Notes: a model not told the origin generated them from the sequence alone. A stretch of DNA of 64,000 nt from Forficula auricularia (GCA_024734495.1 JALMQS010000852.1:1426001-1490000), one strand, 5' to 3'. Counted from the stretch's first letter, positions 11,624 through 26,600 are shown. Made by a program: numbers and translations.

Positions 11624-14600
11624 AGTCTTTCGCCCCTATACCCAGCTCCGACGATCGATTTGCACGTCAGATTCGCTACGGACCTCCATCAGGGTTTCCG
11701 CTGACTTTGTCCTCGCCAGGCATAGTTCACCATCTTTCGGGTCCCAACGTATACGCTCAAGGTGCGCCTCTTCTTGCAATAAGAATGAGACGCCCCAGGA
11801 TTGCGAGATTATCTAACATAAAATGTAAAGATAATCTATCATCCCACAAATTGTTAAAAACAATTCTTTACTTTCATTATGCCTTTAGGTTTTAAAACCC
11901 AATGTTAGACTCCTTGGTCCGTGTATTATAATTTAATAAATATAAAATAAAATAATTTTTATTATCTTCTAAGATTAATAAGTAACTCACTGTATTAGGG
12001 ATGATTCCGACCAATCAGACTCTCGAAGAGATTTTTGCGCCCACGGCACAACCGATGAAGAGGATGGTCGACAATCAGGCAATAAATTAGCAAACAAATT
12101 CGGGTTTATTGACTCAGGAATATTGGCCAGAATGGGTAGCCAATATTCAAGAGTATTTTGCCCGTGGTAGGTAAACATGTGCTCAAGGGCTCGGATATCG
12201 GCATTGCGGGCAAACCTGATTGTGGAGGCAAGGGCAGGCGTTGTACGAAAAGTATCATAAAAAGCACAATCGTAATTGGATTCTATCGCCTCTCGGCCAC
12301 CGGCTATCAACTGAAAAAAACAAAAACAACTTCATTTTAAAATATACCTATTCAAAATGACTTTCATAATTTTAAAAATTAAAATGAATAAAAAATAAAC
12401 TAGAAAGAATAAATTAAAGATTGTATTTCCTGCTGTATTATAAATATATTTTTAATTGAAAAAGATTTTGTTTTTTTCCGAGAGTATCAGAGTTGTTGAT
12501 TCAGAAAGAATTATTGGGGAAAAAATACTTGGTAGGTTTCACATTAAGATATAATAAGATGACGTGTTCTGATGTGACCATCCACTTGACTTTACCATAC
12601 AACCTGGCCCCCTCACTTATATTTAATAAAATTATTTATAATCATGTAGGGGGGAGGGGGTTAGTTTTTGCATTTTTAGACTCCTGGGTGCCCACTGATT
12701 ATGTAAGTTATAGCCTTAAGCCCGAAAAATGTCTTTTTAAAAAGATTGATTTTTCTTTTGGGTCTTTGAGGACTATATTTATTTTTGAGTAGAGCTGGGG
12801 TGAATTTACTAATATTGAATTTACTAATATTCAATTTACTAATGTTCCTGGATAGCAAGTGATTTATTTAATTTTGACTTTTATCTAATGATTTTGTAAT
12901 TTTTGGGAAAGAACGGTTTTAGTATTGAAATCAATCTTTTTAATATTTTTTATTTTTATTTTATTTATAATTCAAAAATTGATTTTACAATGTTATAAAG
13001 TTATTTGTTACATGAATGTATAATGTTTATTATTTATTTATATATTGTTTTACAGATTGATAAGTTTTTATTTATTTTTATTATATAATATTTATTATAT
13101 TTATGTTTTAATATTTATTATAATCATAAGTTTACGATCAAAGGTTATATTCAAAGTTTTATAATCAAAGTTTTATGTTCGTTACATACGTAAATTTACA
13201 TTCATGATTTTACATTACATTCGTGAATTATGATGAGAACACACACAAAGGGAGAATTTGGATAACCGGGGTCTTATGTCCGAAAGTCAAAAAATGTTTA
13301 TCTGCCCGGGAGTTTTATACTCGTGTAACAATTGATATAATAAGATGGAAATTTCGCACGGGTTATTACCGTTCGCCTTGGTTACGCGATGATACAGCGA
13401 CCAAGGTCAATTGTCAATTTTTATTATGGGTTACCTTGAGAGTCCTTGGTTCCTTTACTAGCTCGAGACAGAGGGAGGGCACTTGGTCTTGAGTGACCGA
13501 ATTTATGTTAGGAACTTGGTGGTAGTTACCCTGGTACTGCGAACTGCTTGGAAAAGAGGGCAGGTGAACCCGTTGCCGAATGGTGAGTTAAGACTGATTT
13601 TAAGCCTGGCAAAACGGCTCTTTTATATAAATTGAAAATGCTGAATTCGTACTATTCAGTAGGCGCGCGGGTGATTGTGTAGGCGGTATGGAATCAGCCA
13701 TCAGCGTGAGAATATGCTCTGCTTGGAGATTCCGTTGAGCTAGCAAAAAGGTGGTGACTCCAGGGAAGCCGGAGGCAGGCAGTGAATCGTGGGAAAGTTA
13801 ACTCCTCCCCCTTAAGCTTGAGGATCGCCCGGTAAATTTTGATTTTCGGGATGAGACTCAAAAATTGTGGCCGGTATCTGTGACAAACTAGTGGTTTCAG
13901 TTTTGTCCTTATTGGTAGGAAAGCGAAATACGAAATGATTTTTGTATTTAGAAAAAAGAAAAAATGACCCGAAACAAGTTATAGTTACTAACATAATAAT
14001 GATTAATGTATTTAAGGAATTTTGAATATAGTTAGGGTACCAATCTATTTCGTCAATTTCGTCTTCCTGTACATAGTTCGTTTCTATTCTTGATAAAGAA
14101 TGAACTTTGGTGGTTCTATTTATAGAAACATATTTATAATTTTTATTGGTTAATAAGGGAATTTGTTTAGTATAGTTAGAGTTTGAAACCATTAGTTTAT
14201 TGTTAATTAGACATTTATTTATATTGTTTATTTTATATAATCCCATTTTCAAATATTTATGTGTGTTCTCGCATTGATAAAGTATTACATTGTTTTTTTC
14301 TACATTTACTATAGCTGTATCCGTATTCGGTACTTTCACTATTATTGGATATTGAATTAATTTATTGAACTGACAATAGCTGTTATTCTTTTTGATAATT
14401 AAGTTTTGTATACAGGGTGATGCCTTTTCATTGTTGGTTTTACAAAAGAATTTATAATTTATATTCATACAGTAATTAATTTTTAATACATTGCTATTAG
14501 TTATAATGAAATTCTGATATAGTTCATCTATAATTATAGGTTGCTTTGTTATAATGGAAACAGGTAATGGGATAAATTGGACTATGGAGAGGTTAGTTCG

Positions 14601-17600
14601 TTTATAGTTTGCAATTTCCAAAACTATATCGATGTATCCGAAATGAAGTTTACATACTGGTTTAATAAATGATGTAGCTTCCCAATAATTATTAAAATTT
14701 ATTTCCAAATCATTGGCTTTATATAATTTTAGTAACTCCTTCATTGAAATTATACTTTCGTGGAGTGTATTTAAGTTACAGAAGGTGAGTGATGTTTCGA
14801 GATTTTCTAAAATGTTTATAAATGAATTTGATATTAAAGTTAATTGCGCCAAATTTTGAATAAGTAAATTTTCTGAATTTCTCGCGATTTCATGTTTCAT
14901 AACCGAAAAAGTATTGGCCAAATTTTGTTCGTTAATTCTTATTTTGTCTAATTGGGTATTAATTTTGTTTATAAGTTCATCGTGAGTTCGGGAAATAATA
15001 TTGTTTTGAGTTTGTAATTTTCTTTGATTCTGGGATAATTGATTCAGAAGGTGATCGTATCTGTTACGATCTTCTGCGTCCATTGTCCCAGTGACAAATT
15101 TAAGTACTGTGCCTAAACCGTTCACTAACCCTCTTTTATTTCTTTTATGGGTAGCTAAATTATTTATTTTTTCATTTTGCGTTTCTAATGTGAAATTTAG
15201 TAATCGAAAGTAAGGATCATGTTCTTTATTTGGATTGAAGTAGCCGGATCTATAATGGTTCTTAAGTAAATTTGATTCGAAAAGTGGTTAAGCGATTTAT
15301 CCATGATTTTAAAGCTGTGAGTGTCTACTGTCTCGGGTGAATTTGGTGAAGGGGTTTGCCTCAATTGTCTGTCTAATTCATTTAGTATGTCGGGGTTGAT
15401 AGATACTGGTGGTTTGGTATTTTCATTTAGAATTTCTATGGGGTTTAAAGTTGAGAGTGCCGGGGAGGTATTTGTTCTAATGTTGTGGGTCTGAATGAGG
15501 ACTGGGTGCGATGTATTCTTTAAGTTTTATAAGGTCTTTCCCGAAATTTTGTATTGAAAAATTTACTATAAAATTTCGAACATAATTTATTGACGTGGCC
15601 GGGGCTTGAAAGGGTTAAATAACAATTTGATTTAAAAAGGTGGTTAATTGGTTTTTCTATTTTAATTAAATTTAGCGTTGGGGTTTTGAGTTTGGTATGA
15701 AACTTTCATTTAATTCTCGTTCCAAGTTTTGTATTTTGTTCGGGTCTAATTGGAGTTATTAAATTTTGAGGGTTATTTATTTACTCGTAAAAGTCAATGG
15801 TGTTCTGAACGTTTACATTGATTTCTGCGGGGTTTCGAGATAGAGAATCGGCTACATAATTTGTTGAGCCCTTTTTTTTTTTTTTTATAGTTTATGCCGA
15901 ATTCGTACTCATTTAATTTGTTTGACCGTGGTCGGGAAAAAAATTTATAATTAGCTAAAATTTAGTCGGGGTTTGGTCTTACGCCTTCTGGTTTCGCTAG
16001 GTGACTGAGGAAAGACACTTCCCGTTTTATGAATTCACAACTGTCCAATTTAAAGTTTGCTCTATTGAGCCTATCAGATACTAAATTTCAATATGTTCTT
16101 GTAGACCGTTGGAAAAAATTATTATTTTGTCTAAATAGTCAAAACAAATTTGGTTCAACAGGCCTCCAAGAATATTATTCATAGCACTTTAAAATGTACT
16201 AGGGTTATTCTTTTAAATCGAAAAACATTCGACAGTACTGGTAGTAATCATGTTCAGTACTAAATGCTATTTTTTTTTCTTTATAGGCTGATTCCATCTT
16301 AATTTTGATGCGAACCGTTAGCCAAATCTAGAGTCGAAAAGTTATTTGTTTTAGCCTATATTTATAGAGAATTTTGTTGTGTTTACCGGTATATCATCGG
16401 TGGTTCGAATAAAATATTTAATTTGATTGGTAAAAGTGAGTAGTGAATTTTAGTCGTAATTTAAAAATTTTTTGAAACAATTTCGTGAGTCCGAATTTTT
16501 TCTTCATCATTCAGATGGTCAACTCGAAACGTTGAAAGATCAACATTAAGATTGTTTATCACCGAGAGTCTCGATCTGATATTCAAATAATGAATTTTTA
16601 AAAGTTTGGTTTTTTTTTTTTTTTTTTTGTGTCTAATGTGTTATTTACGAAGTCGAATTTTGCCTGAAGTTTCCGAATATTATCAAGGCCTAATAATATT
16701 TCGAACTTGGAATAAAAATTATATAGGTGAAATACAAAGGGGAATTTTATTATTAAAAATTTCGAAAAATGGTCGTTTTATTGCAAAATTTTGTTTACTA
16801 GAACCGTGGGCAGATGTTACAATAATGGGGTTAAAAGTGATTTGATTTTTAAAAATTTTATTTGCTAATCTAGGATTAATATATGAATGTGTACTTCCAG
16901 TATCTATGAATATTTTAATTTTTAATGAGGGGTGAATTATAAAGGGTAGTTCTGGAGGAGTCTTTTTGTCTAATGGGGAATGTGTTTCTATTTTGGAGAA
17001 ATTTTGGAGGATTTGTTTAGTTTGTCTTAAGCTTGGTCTTGTGGATAATAATTTTTGGTGGAAAGATTTTGTTGTTCCGGGGCCGGTTGTTCTAAAAAAT
17101 TTGCGTCGTTTTCGTCTAAAAAATTTCCTTCATTATAATTTAAATTTTGGGGTCTGTTTGATTGGTTTATAAAATTTTGTGCAAAACCTCGTCCAGAGGG
17201 AGGGTTTCTATAATTTCTGCCTCCTCTGTTAAAATTATTTGGTCGACGAGGGGTAGTAATAGTAGGAGGGTTATTTCGAGGTGTAAAGTGCTGTCTGGGG
17301 GTAAAATTTTGTTGGGGGTAAAAATTTTGGTGTGGGGTAAAATTTTGTCTTGGTATAGAATTTGGTGCGAAGTTATTTCTACTTGGACCAGGGCTTTTAT
17401 GTATATTTATTGGACCAATTTTTAGTTCTTTACTATAGGAATTTTTCATTACTGAAAGGGCTTCCTCTAAAGTTTTGGGGTCTTTAGTTCTAATAAGTGA
17501 GCCTAAGGGGTCATTTAGACCTACGAGGAATGACTTTAAAGCTAAACGGTGAGCTAGCCCCATTAGCTCAGGTTCTGAATTATAATTTAGTGTATAATAA

Positions 17601-20600
17601 TTGTATAAGAGATTTAATTTTGTTTGGATAATTTTATAAAATTCTAATGGTGAAGTACCTACTTGTTTACAGTGAGTTAAATCGATAATGAGTGTGGTAT
17701 CTTCCCTCTTATCTGCGTAGCTATTTATTAGACAATCCTTTAATTCCCTCCATGTATCAAAGTTCTGTGCGTTTATGAATAAAGCGGCTTCTCCCTGAAT
17801 TTTATTCCTAACCCTTCCAATTATGTAGTCTTGTAGTCCATCCCTATTATCCTCAAAGAATATATTTAATACTTTCTCCGTCTGTACAATGAATTGGGTG
17901 AGGTTGTCTATTTCACCGTTAAAGATTGGTATAATTTCTAGATATTCTTTTATTTCCTGAATTCTACTATTAGGGTAAGTAGGAGCTGGTACAGATGGGA
18001 GATTTTGATTAGGGATTGAGAATATATTTTGTGTATTAGTGTCGTGGACTTGGGGGGTGGGAGCTATACTAGAGATGGGGGCTGAAACGGAAGGGGTAGT
18101 ATTTGTGGCGGTAGACATATTGAACTTTTATCAAAAATCTTAAAATTATTTATTATTATTCAGCGTATTGTCAGTAAAAAAAAATTTCTTAAAATTAATT
18201 AAAAATAACAATATTATTTATTATAATGATTAAACTTTTATTTATATTTTCTAGCTATTTTAATTACTTGATTTTATTAAAAAGATATATTATTTTATAT
18301 TTATTTTAATTAGAGGGGTAATTTTCTTTCTTTATTTGTTTATTTTATTCTTTGTTCTATTCTCTATTTCTGTCTAGTAAGCTCTTTATTGACCTACTTA
18401 ATATTTCTTAACCTATCGTAATTCTGTTACGTAATGCTTGACCTATTTTTCTTCTTTGTTTGTTTTTATTGTCTGACCTACTTATTATCTGATATCTTAT
18501 GTTTCTCTCTGTCTTTTTATTGACCTATATTTGAATCTCTTTATACTTATTTCTACCTCTGACGTAATCTCTTTGTTTACTTGAATCTATCTCTGTTTAT
18601 CTATTTATTATTTATATATTTCCTTCTCTTTCTTTAAACTACAATTGAGTCTCCCTATTTCTGTTTTTAAAAAAAAGAAACCCGCAATTACAAGACTTTA
18701 TTCGTTTTGCATTTGATTTAGTCAAAATAATTACAAAAACACTTTAATATCCTGATTTGGTTATTTATTTTTCATTATATTTCCTATCAGTAATATAGTG
18801 TTAGACTCAATATTTATTTACTCGTAATATTTTCCTCAATATTTCTTTATATATAACCTATATATTTCTTTATTTATTTATATCTCTGTATTTCCTTTCT
18901 ATATTCATTTACTATACTTTATATTTTTATTTTATTATTTATTAATATAAACTTCAATATTTCTTAACACTTTTCACTACTGTTTATAGTTAAATTTTGG
19001 TTTACTCACAGGTGTGTCTCGTAGAAGTGCATATTTCTTTTCAGGTGAGCTGTTGATTCACTTTTTATTTTTTTCACTTTCACTGGGGGTTAAACACTTG
19101 GGGGTGAATCACTTAGGGGTAGGTCACTTGGGGGTAGGTTGTTTTTTAATAATGTTTTTTATTATTCACGAATGTAAGGTTAAATTTGTTTGGGCGCCAA
19201 AAACCGATTCTTTTCCTTCCCAATTTACTTTAGGCTTGCAGTTTCGATATGACTGTTCGCAAGAGTCAGTTATAACTTTAGTGAACACAAGTCCTATGGA
19301 AGCCAGTTATGAGGCTTACGAACGTGACAGTTATAAGTCTTTGTTCGTTGGGTGCTAGTTATGGTGTTAGTTATAGCTAGCGTCAGTTATAAGTGACAGT
19401 CATAAGTGATAGTTATAAGTGACAATTATAAGCGATAGTTATAAGTGACAATTATAAGTGGTAGTTATAAGTGACAATTATAAGCGACAGTCATAGGTCT
19501 CTGTTCGTGGGTGCCAGTTATAGCCTTAAGCCCGAAAAATGTCTTTTTAAAAAGATTGATTTTTCTTTTGGGTCTTTGAGGACTATATTTATTTTTGAGT
19601 AGAGCTGGGGTGAATTTACTAATATTGAATTTACTAATATTCAATTTACTAATGTTCCTGGATAGCAAGTGATTTATTTAATTTTGACTTTTATCTAATG
19701 ATTTTGTAATTTTTGGGAAAGAACGGTTTTAGTATTGAAATCAATCTTTTTAATATTTTTTATTTTTATTTTATTTATAATTCAAAAATTGATTTTACAA
19801 TGTTATAAAGTTATTTGTTACATGAATGTATAATGTTTATTATTTATTTATATATTGTTTTACAGATTGATAAGTTTTTATTTATTTTTATTATATAATA
19901 TTTATTATATTTATGTTTTAATATTTATTATAATCATAAGTTTACGATCAAAGGTTATATTCAAAGTTTTATAATCAAAGTTTTATGTTCGTTACATACG
20001 TAAATTTACATTCATGATTTTACATTACATTCGTGAATTATGATGAGAACACACACAAAGGGAGAATTTGGATAACCGGGGTCTTATGTCCGAAAGTCAA
20101 AAAATGTTTATCTGCCCGGGAGTTTTATACTCGTGTAACAATTGATATAATAAGATGGAAATTTCGCACGGGTTATTACCGTTCGCCTTGGTTACGCGAT
20201 GATACAGCGACCAAGGTCAATTGTCAATTTTTATTATGGGTTACCTTGAGAGTCCTTGGTTCCTTTACTAGCTCGAGACAGAGGGAGGGCACTTGGTCTT
20301 GAGTGACCGAATTTATGTTAGGAACTTGGTGGTAGTTACCCTGGTACTGCGAACTGCTTGGAAAAGAGGGCAGGTGAACCCGTTGCCGAATGGTGAGTTA
20401 AGACTGATTTTAAGCCTGGCAAAACGGCTCTTTTATATAAATTGAAAATGCTGAATTCGTACTATTCAGTAGGCGCGCGGGTGATTGTGTAGGCGGTATG
20501 GAATCAGCCATCAGCGTGAGAATATGCTCTGCTTGGAGATTCCGTTGAGCTAGCAAAAAGGTGGTGACTCCAGGGAAGCCGGAGGCAGGCAGTGAATCGT

Positions 20601-23600
20601 GGGAAAGTTAACTTGTATACAAAATTTGGTTGAGTTTGGTACAAGAGCCTAGATTTTCATTTTTGGACCCCCCCCCCCATTTTGGGAGGTTAGTTTTTGC
20701 ATTTTTAGACTTATGGGGTCCCACTCATTATGTATACAAAATTTGGTTGAGTTTGCTCAAATGGCCTAGATTTTTAATTTTTAACTCCCCTCCACCCCCC
20801 CCCCCTTAATTTTGGGTCGATATGCACCAAAATCTAATCAGCTCTTAATCTCAATGGACCGAAACTACGTGTAAAATTTGGTTTCGATATTCAAACTTGT
20901 TTTTGAGCTAGCTCGTCCACAAAAATTTGCTAACGCACAGACTAACTAACAGACATTTTGACAAAACAATTATTATCTCGAAAAATATAATTTTTTCGAT
21001 GTTCACTTATTAGAGCTTTTTTGTAGAGCGAAATGCCATGGTTTCGCTCAATTTTTTAAATTGGAATAGTTTCAGCCGTTTAAGAGATATTTCGAAAAAA
21101 ATAAGGAAAAAACCACTTTTTTCATGCACGATTACAATACTTGACCATACCCTGTATGGTAAAGTAAAAATGTTTTTATATCTTCATGTGAAACCTACCA
21201 AGTATTTTTTTATCCACTAACTTAAAAAATGTTTCACCAAGTACCAACACTAAATTCCTGAAAAACTATTCATAAAGAAAAATCAATGAGGTTTTCCTCT
21301 ACTAGATGCAAATAAACATATATAGATATATACAGGGTGTTCCACAGAACTCGTTCATTAAAAGTTTTCATGGAAGGAGTTGAGAGAAAATTTTGAACTT
21401 TGACATAAAAATGTTTTGGAATGTGCTCTTTTTAAATAAATTATTAACAACTTTTGGACACTTTTTGATTTGTCGCAATCGCTATCAACTTTTTTATTTT
21501 CAATAATCAGTAGAGATTGTGGTGTTGGTGCAAGGTGAAACATCTTTAATGAAGATAAGAGTAAATAAATATTTTATTTAATATGGATTTACTATGAGTT
21601 AAGGATACTGGGTCACTTATTTCACATTAAAATTAAAAAATTAAAAGATATAAAAAATTTTTTCTTTTTCAATATATATATTTCGGGCTATCAACCCATC
21701 TTCAGGAAATACAGAAAAGTTTCTTATTTTCATTGGAACCCCCAAAATATTTTTTGCATCATTAGATTAAGTGTTAAAAACTAAGATGATTTTGTATAAT
21801 GCACTTGATGTCTAAAATTTATAATTACTGAGTTATTTTAGATAGTTTGTTAAACTACCAATTTAGCTGAAAAGTTTTTGTTTTGCCGAGATTAGCAGAG
21901 TTGTTGATTCACAAAGAGAAACAAAGAGGTTGTCCTCCTCCATCAAGCAGAGGACAACCTCTTTGTTTCTCTTTGTGTACCAATTTAGCATTCAACTTTA
22001 AAATTAATAATAATTAAACTATTGGTTGTAGAATTAATTTGATGAATCAGAACTCTTAATTAGACATGAAAGAATCTTATTTAATCATAAAAATTCAAAT
22101 TTTATATCCAGGATGACCATAATAATCGTTTATTTCTGAAAATCAAAAAGTTGTTAATACTCAATTTTTTAAAATGGAACATGGCATAAATTTTAGTATC
22201 TTTATGTAGAATTTAAAAATAATAAAATTATACATAAGTAGGCATAATAAATCATTAAGATCTAGACAGTAAAATTTAAAAATATTTTTTGTTTAAAAAA
22301 CTATTAATTTTAGGTATAGGGAATATTTAATAAACTTCTATTGAATTTTTATGTAGAATTCAAAAATACTAAAATTTATGCCATATTCTATTTGAAAAAA
22401 TTGAGTATTAACAACTTTTTGATTTTCAGAAATAAACGATTATTATGGTCATCCTGGATATAAAATTTAAATTTTTATGATTAAGTAAGATTCTTTAATG
22501 TCTAATTAAGAGTTCTGATTGATCAAATTAATTCTACACAACAATAGTTTAATTATTACTAATTTTTAAAGATGAACGTTAAATTGGTAGATTTGACAAA
22601 CTATTTAAAATAAATCTGAAATGATAAATTTTAGACATCAAGTGCATTATACAAAATCTTAGTTTTTAACATTTTTTTTTAATGAAAATGAGAAGGAGTT
22701 ACACCAAAAAGGTGCAATTCCTAAATGCCTACCTGGGTTGGCCCCTCCATCGTGAAAAGAAGAAGAAAGAATTTTAAGGGCTGTGGATACGGCTCTTAAA
22801 TAGCTGAAGGTTATAAGTCGCGGGAAAGATGGTGGCAGGGAGCGAGTTCCAGTCTCTGGAGGTCATAGGGATAAAAGAGTTGGCGAAAGCGCTTGTTCGA
22901 CTTTTTTCAATTTGAAAGCGAAGGGGTTCTGAGTTTTCGAAAACCGCGTGTTTCTCTTAAAGAGGGCTTTAGGGGGGATAATTGATTTCAGCTTGACTGA
23001 ACAGACACCGTGATAGTATCTGTAGTACAGGGAAAGGGCAGAAACGGTTCTTCGGTGAGCCAGGGAGTCGAGTGAGTTGGTTAGAGCCGAGTCTTCTATT
23101 AGTTTAATTGCTCGCTTCCATTGTAGCAAGAGAATGCTTGGAAGCACCCCTCCACAGATGAGAGCTATTTAATTTAATGATGCAAAAATATTTGGGGGGT
23201 TCCATAGAAAATAATAAAGTTGATAGCGATAGCGGCAAAGTATTATAGAAAGTGTCCAAAAGTTGTTAATAATTTATTTAAAAAGACCATATATTCCAAG
23301 ACATAAATATGCCAAAGTTCAAAATTTTATCTCCACTCCTTCCACGAAAACTTTTAATGAACGAGTTCTGTGGAACACCCGGTATAATCAGTTTCGGATT
23401 AAGGAAATTTTGGGTCCTAGTCAAAGAGTTTACGTTGCCACCCCACCATTTTATTTTACTTAAGAAATCTTAAAATGTAAATAATTCGGTACAATATTGA
23501 AATTTTGGTTATATTATAATGCACATACAAAATTAAATTATATTTTATTTTTGTGAAATCTACCTTGAAATTTTAGTTACTTTTTATTATTAAAATGTTT

Positions 23601-26600
23601 CAACTTGAACCGACACCTAACTTTTTAAAAATTATTTCTTCAGTCTTTTTCAATAGAAATATTTTTTCTGTTATTTCCCATGGGTTCACTTACCCAATTG
23701 GATGGAAGTAATTCGTTTTCTTATAATAAACGAGCTGGTCACATACAAGGGCGGTCCCAGGGAGAGGGGTCATGGGGCTCATGACACCCTCAAATGGTTT
23801 CCAAAACAAAAAAAAAGCTCTTAATTTTGTAAAATAGTTATATCAAACATAACGTCCCCGGTACATGAACCCCCCTTCAAAAAAAAGAAAAATGAAAGTC
23901 TATGACTGCCCCTGGTCATATAACAAAAGAAATCGTAGAAGGTATATGTTTATTTGCATCAAGCAGAGAACAACCTCGTTGATTTTTCTTTAGTTAAGGC
24001 TATAGTTTCAAGGTCATTGTTATCTTAAGTCTAATATGATTATTTCTTGTGGATATAAAATGAAATTTTAGTCGGAATTGAATTTACATTTTTCTTTATA
24101 TTAGAATAAATTAGTAAAGCTTTAGAAATACTTATAAATATAGGAAAATTTATCAATATTATGTTTCTTTTTTTACCTCATAAGTGCATAAACGATCTAA
24201 ATATCGAAGCAAAGTTTGACGATATTTTATTAAATCCTTTTGCTCGGATGTAATGTTATTAGCATCAACCTAAAGAGAGAAAAATAAAAAAAAAAACAAA
24301 TTAAAATATATTATGATTTTTATTCAAAGAAATGAGAGTCTATTTGAGAAAGATCGAATTTTTTCCTCAAAATCAACTCGCAATATTTAACGAAAATGAA
24401 TTTAGGCAATATAAACATATCTATTAAAATCTTTGATTCGACCTAAATTCATTTTCGTTAATAATTTTTATTGTCTCACTAATCGTATAATTACATTTTT
24501 TTAAATGAAATCGTAGCGAATTGGACAAAAAATCAATTTATGATGTATTTTAATTAAACAAGGCAATTAGGGTTGTCTTAATTAATTTTTTGATTTTAAA
24601 TTTTATCTTTTATAGTGTACTAGCTGCAAGGCCCGCCTTCTGTGGCCCTTTTGCTAGCCAGGGGCGTCCCCCTGGACCTTCACCTCGCAAACCCGAAATC
24701 CACCCAGCAAGGTCCAAGAGCAAGAATTTTCATTCCCCACAATTTTTTAAACAAAAGTTGTCAAAAATCACATCCCCTACAAGTTTGCTCATAATAAAAT
24801 TTGCCGTAGAGTTAATAGTTTAGGAGTTATTCGATAATTTTCATTAGTGCGCCCCCCCCCCCCCAACCCCTCTTTTGGGCGTCAAAATATCAAAACGTTA
24901 TATAGCTAAAAACGTAAGTTAGAAGACATCTGACCCAAATATGAAATTTCATAATAATCCCTTTGGCCGTTTTTACGTGAATCGTGAGCAAATTTTCGCG
25001 GAAACCACGGAAACAGACAGACATACAGACATACAGGAATTTTGTTGAGGGTGTTTTCGTTCATAACTTTGCTTGAAAATTGTGCAACCAAAATTTGGCG
25101 TTATTTGGAGCAATGTACAGACAAAACCTTAATTTTATATATATACAGTGGTATAATAATAAAACTTGAGTAAGAATGTTTTGAGATACAATATGAAATA
25201 TTCTAAAATTTATACCTCGACATACAACGAAAAATTTGAGATACGAATTTACGATGAGCCTTATTTGATGATAGGTGTCTCACATTCTTTCGAAACATTT
25301 TAAAAAGAAGGCAGAAACAGACCTCTCTTGATCGTTACCTTATGAAGGTCTCACGCAGTGAAAATCAGGAAAGTGAGGTCAAAAAGGCCTGACGTTAAAG
25401 TGATTATTAATAAACATTGTGTGTTATTAATATATTAATAAACAAATTAATAAACATTATGTGTATTATTACTCGTTTATCTATTTACAAATTGTGTATA
25501 TTATGTGTAATTTAACTGTGTTTTGGGTTAGTTTCATATCGCTAGAACGCATTAATATATATTACATTATTTTAAATGGGAAAAATTGCTTTGAGATACG
25601 ATTTTTTTGACATACGACGATGATCACAGAACGAATTAAATTCGTATCTCAAGGTACCACTGTAGATGTATAATATTTTAAAAAGAAAGAATTGATTAAT
25701 GTGTTTTTTACTTTCACGTTTATTCCTCATAGTTTCAGGGCATCAGACAATTGAATTATGTAATGAGGCGTTGAAGAAGTCAGAAATAAATTGACGAAAC
25801 GTTCGGGACATTATATGATAAAACTCTGTTTTTAATTTTTTGTCCAAATCGCTAGGATTTCATTTTAAAATAATTTGTATTTTATTTTTTTATTTTAATG
25901 TAAATTAATATTGTTTTTTTTTTTTTACTTTAGATAGAAGTATTTTGATTTTTATATCCTGTCGGATTTGGTCTTCGTCTTTAGGCCAAGTGTTGCCGTA
26001 ATGGGCTTTGACTGGACTGCCTAAAATAAGATGTCCTCCGTCCGTTCCTGAAAAATATAATTCGCCAATTAATTTTCTTCAATTTATATTTAAGGTTGAT
26101 TGTTATTTCGTCGCTGTTGTATCAAAATGTTGTGTGTAAAAATCTACACTTTTCACTATAGCTAAGATAAACTTCTGTTTTCATTTTGTATTAACCCTAA
26201 ATACTTGATACCATAATTACAAGTACCTGGAGCCACCTAGCGATGCACGGTAACCAAACGCCCCCTCCTGCACTCCCACATCCATCCCCACCCCGCACCA
26301 AGTTTTTGCATTTCTAGCTTTCTAGTGGTCCACAGATTATGTGTACACTTATAGGTATATAAATAAATTCCGTATAATTATTTTTTTAATTAAATAATTA
26401 TTTGTCGAATTTTTTAATCAATTAAATAAATAATAATTTTATTGAAGCAATTTTTACATGAAATAGGATTCGATTTCGGAGATTACTTCCCCACCATTGA
26501 CTGAACTTGATCTTCTAGCTTGCGATAATATTTCTAGTCCGTGTTTTTTAATAAGAGGAATTTTAAGCAATTAAATTGGAAAATTCCAATATATAACAAT

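Larger units (their letters stand above)
12702..20617 (-). mobile_element. Endogenous errantivirus (Ty3/gypsy with envelope), defective
   Basis: A minus-strand provirus with 1,098-bp LTRs (12706-13803 and 19516-20613), AGTTA/TAACT ends and TGTA duplications (12702-12705, 20614-20617), as expected for gypsy-type errantiviruses inserting at YRYRYR sites. The order is gag, pol, env. Gag is open; protease shows its DTGS site; RT and the RNase H tail are broken into frames; no integrase core was found; env has a frameshift in its N-terminal part. The interior is only 5.7 kb. LTRs look identical, so the insertion is young even though the coding region is decayed. Gene and virus lie in the same orientation in intron 14. 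Confidence 0.9.
21333..23382. mobile_element. Long palindromic TIR element, mariner-type ends
   Basis: Ends CAGGGTGTTCCACAGAAC and its complement, flanked by TA (21331-21332, 23383-23384). The arms are inverted copies for most of 2 kb, centred near 22300. The left arm carries a 111-bp insertion (21868-21978) and the right arm a LINE fragment (22682-23160). No transposase is present. Confidence 0.75.

Noticed and set aside
11462..11927. A complete rDNA unit
   Set aside because: Only about 465 bp of 28S are present; no 18S, 5.8S or spacer sequence was recognised nearby.
13223..13492. 89-codon ORF present in both LTRs (also 20033-20302)
   Set aside because: It is antisense within the LTR; two identical copies simply reflect identical LTRs.
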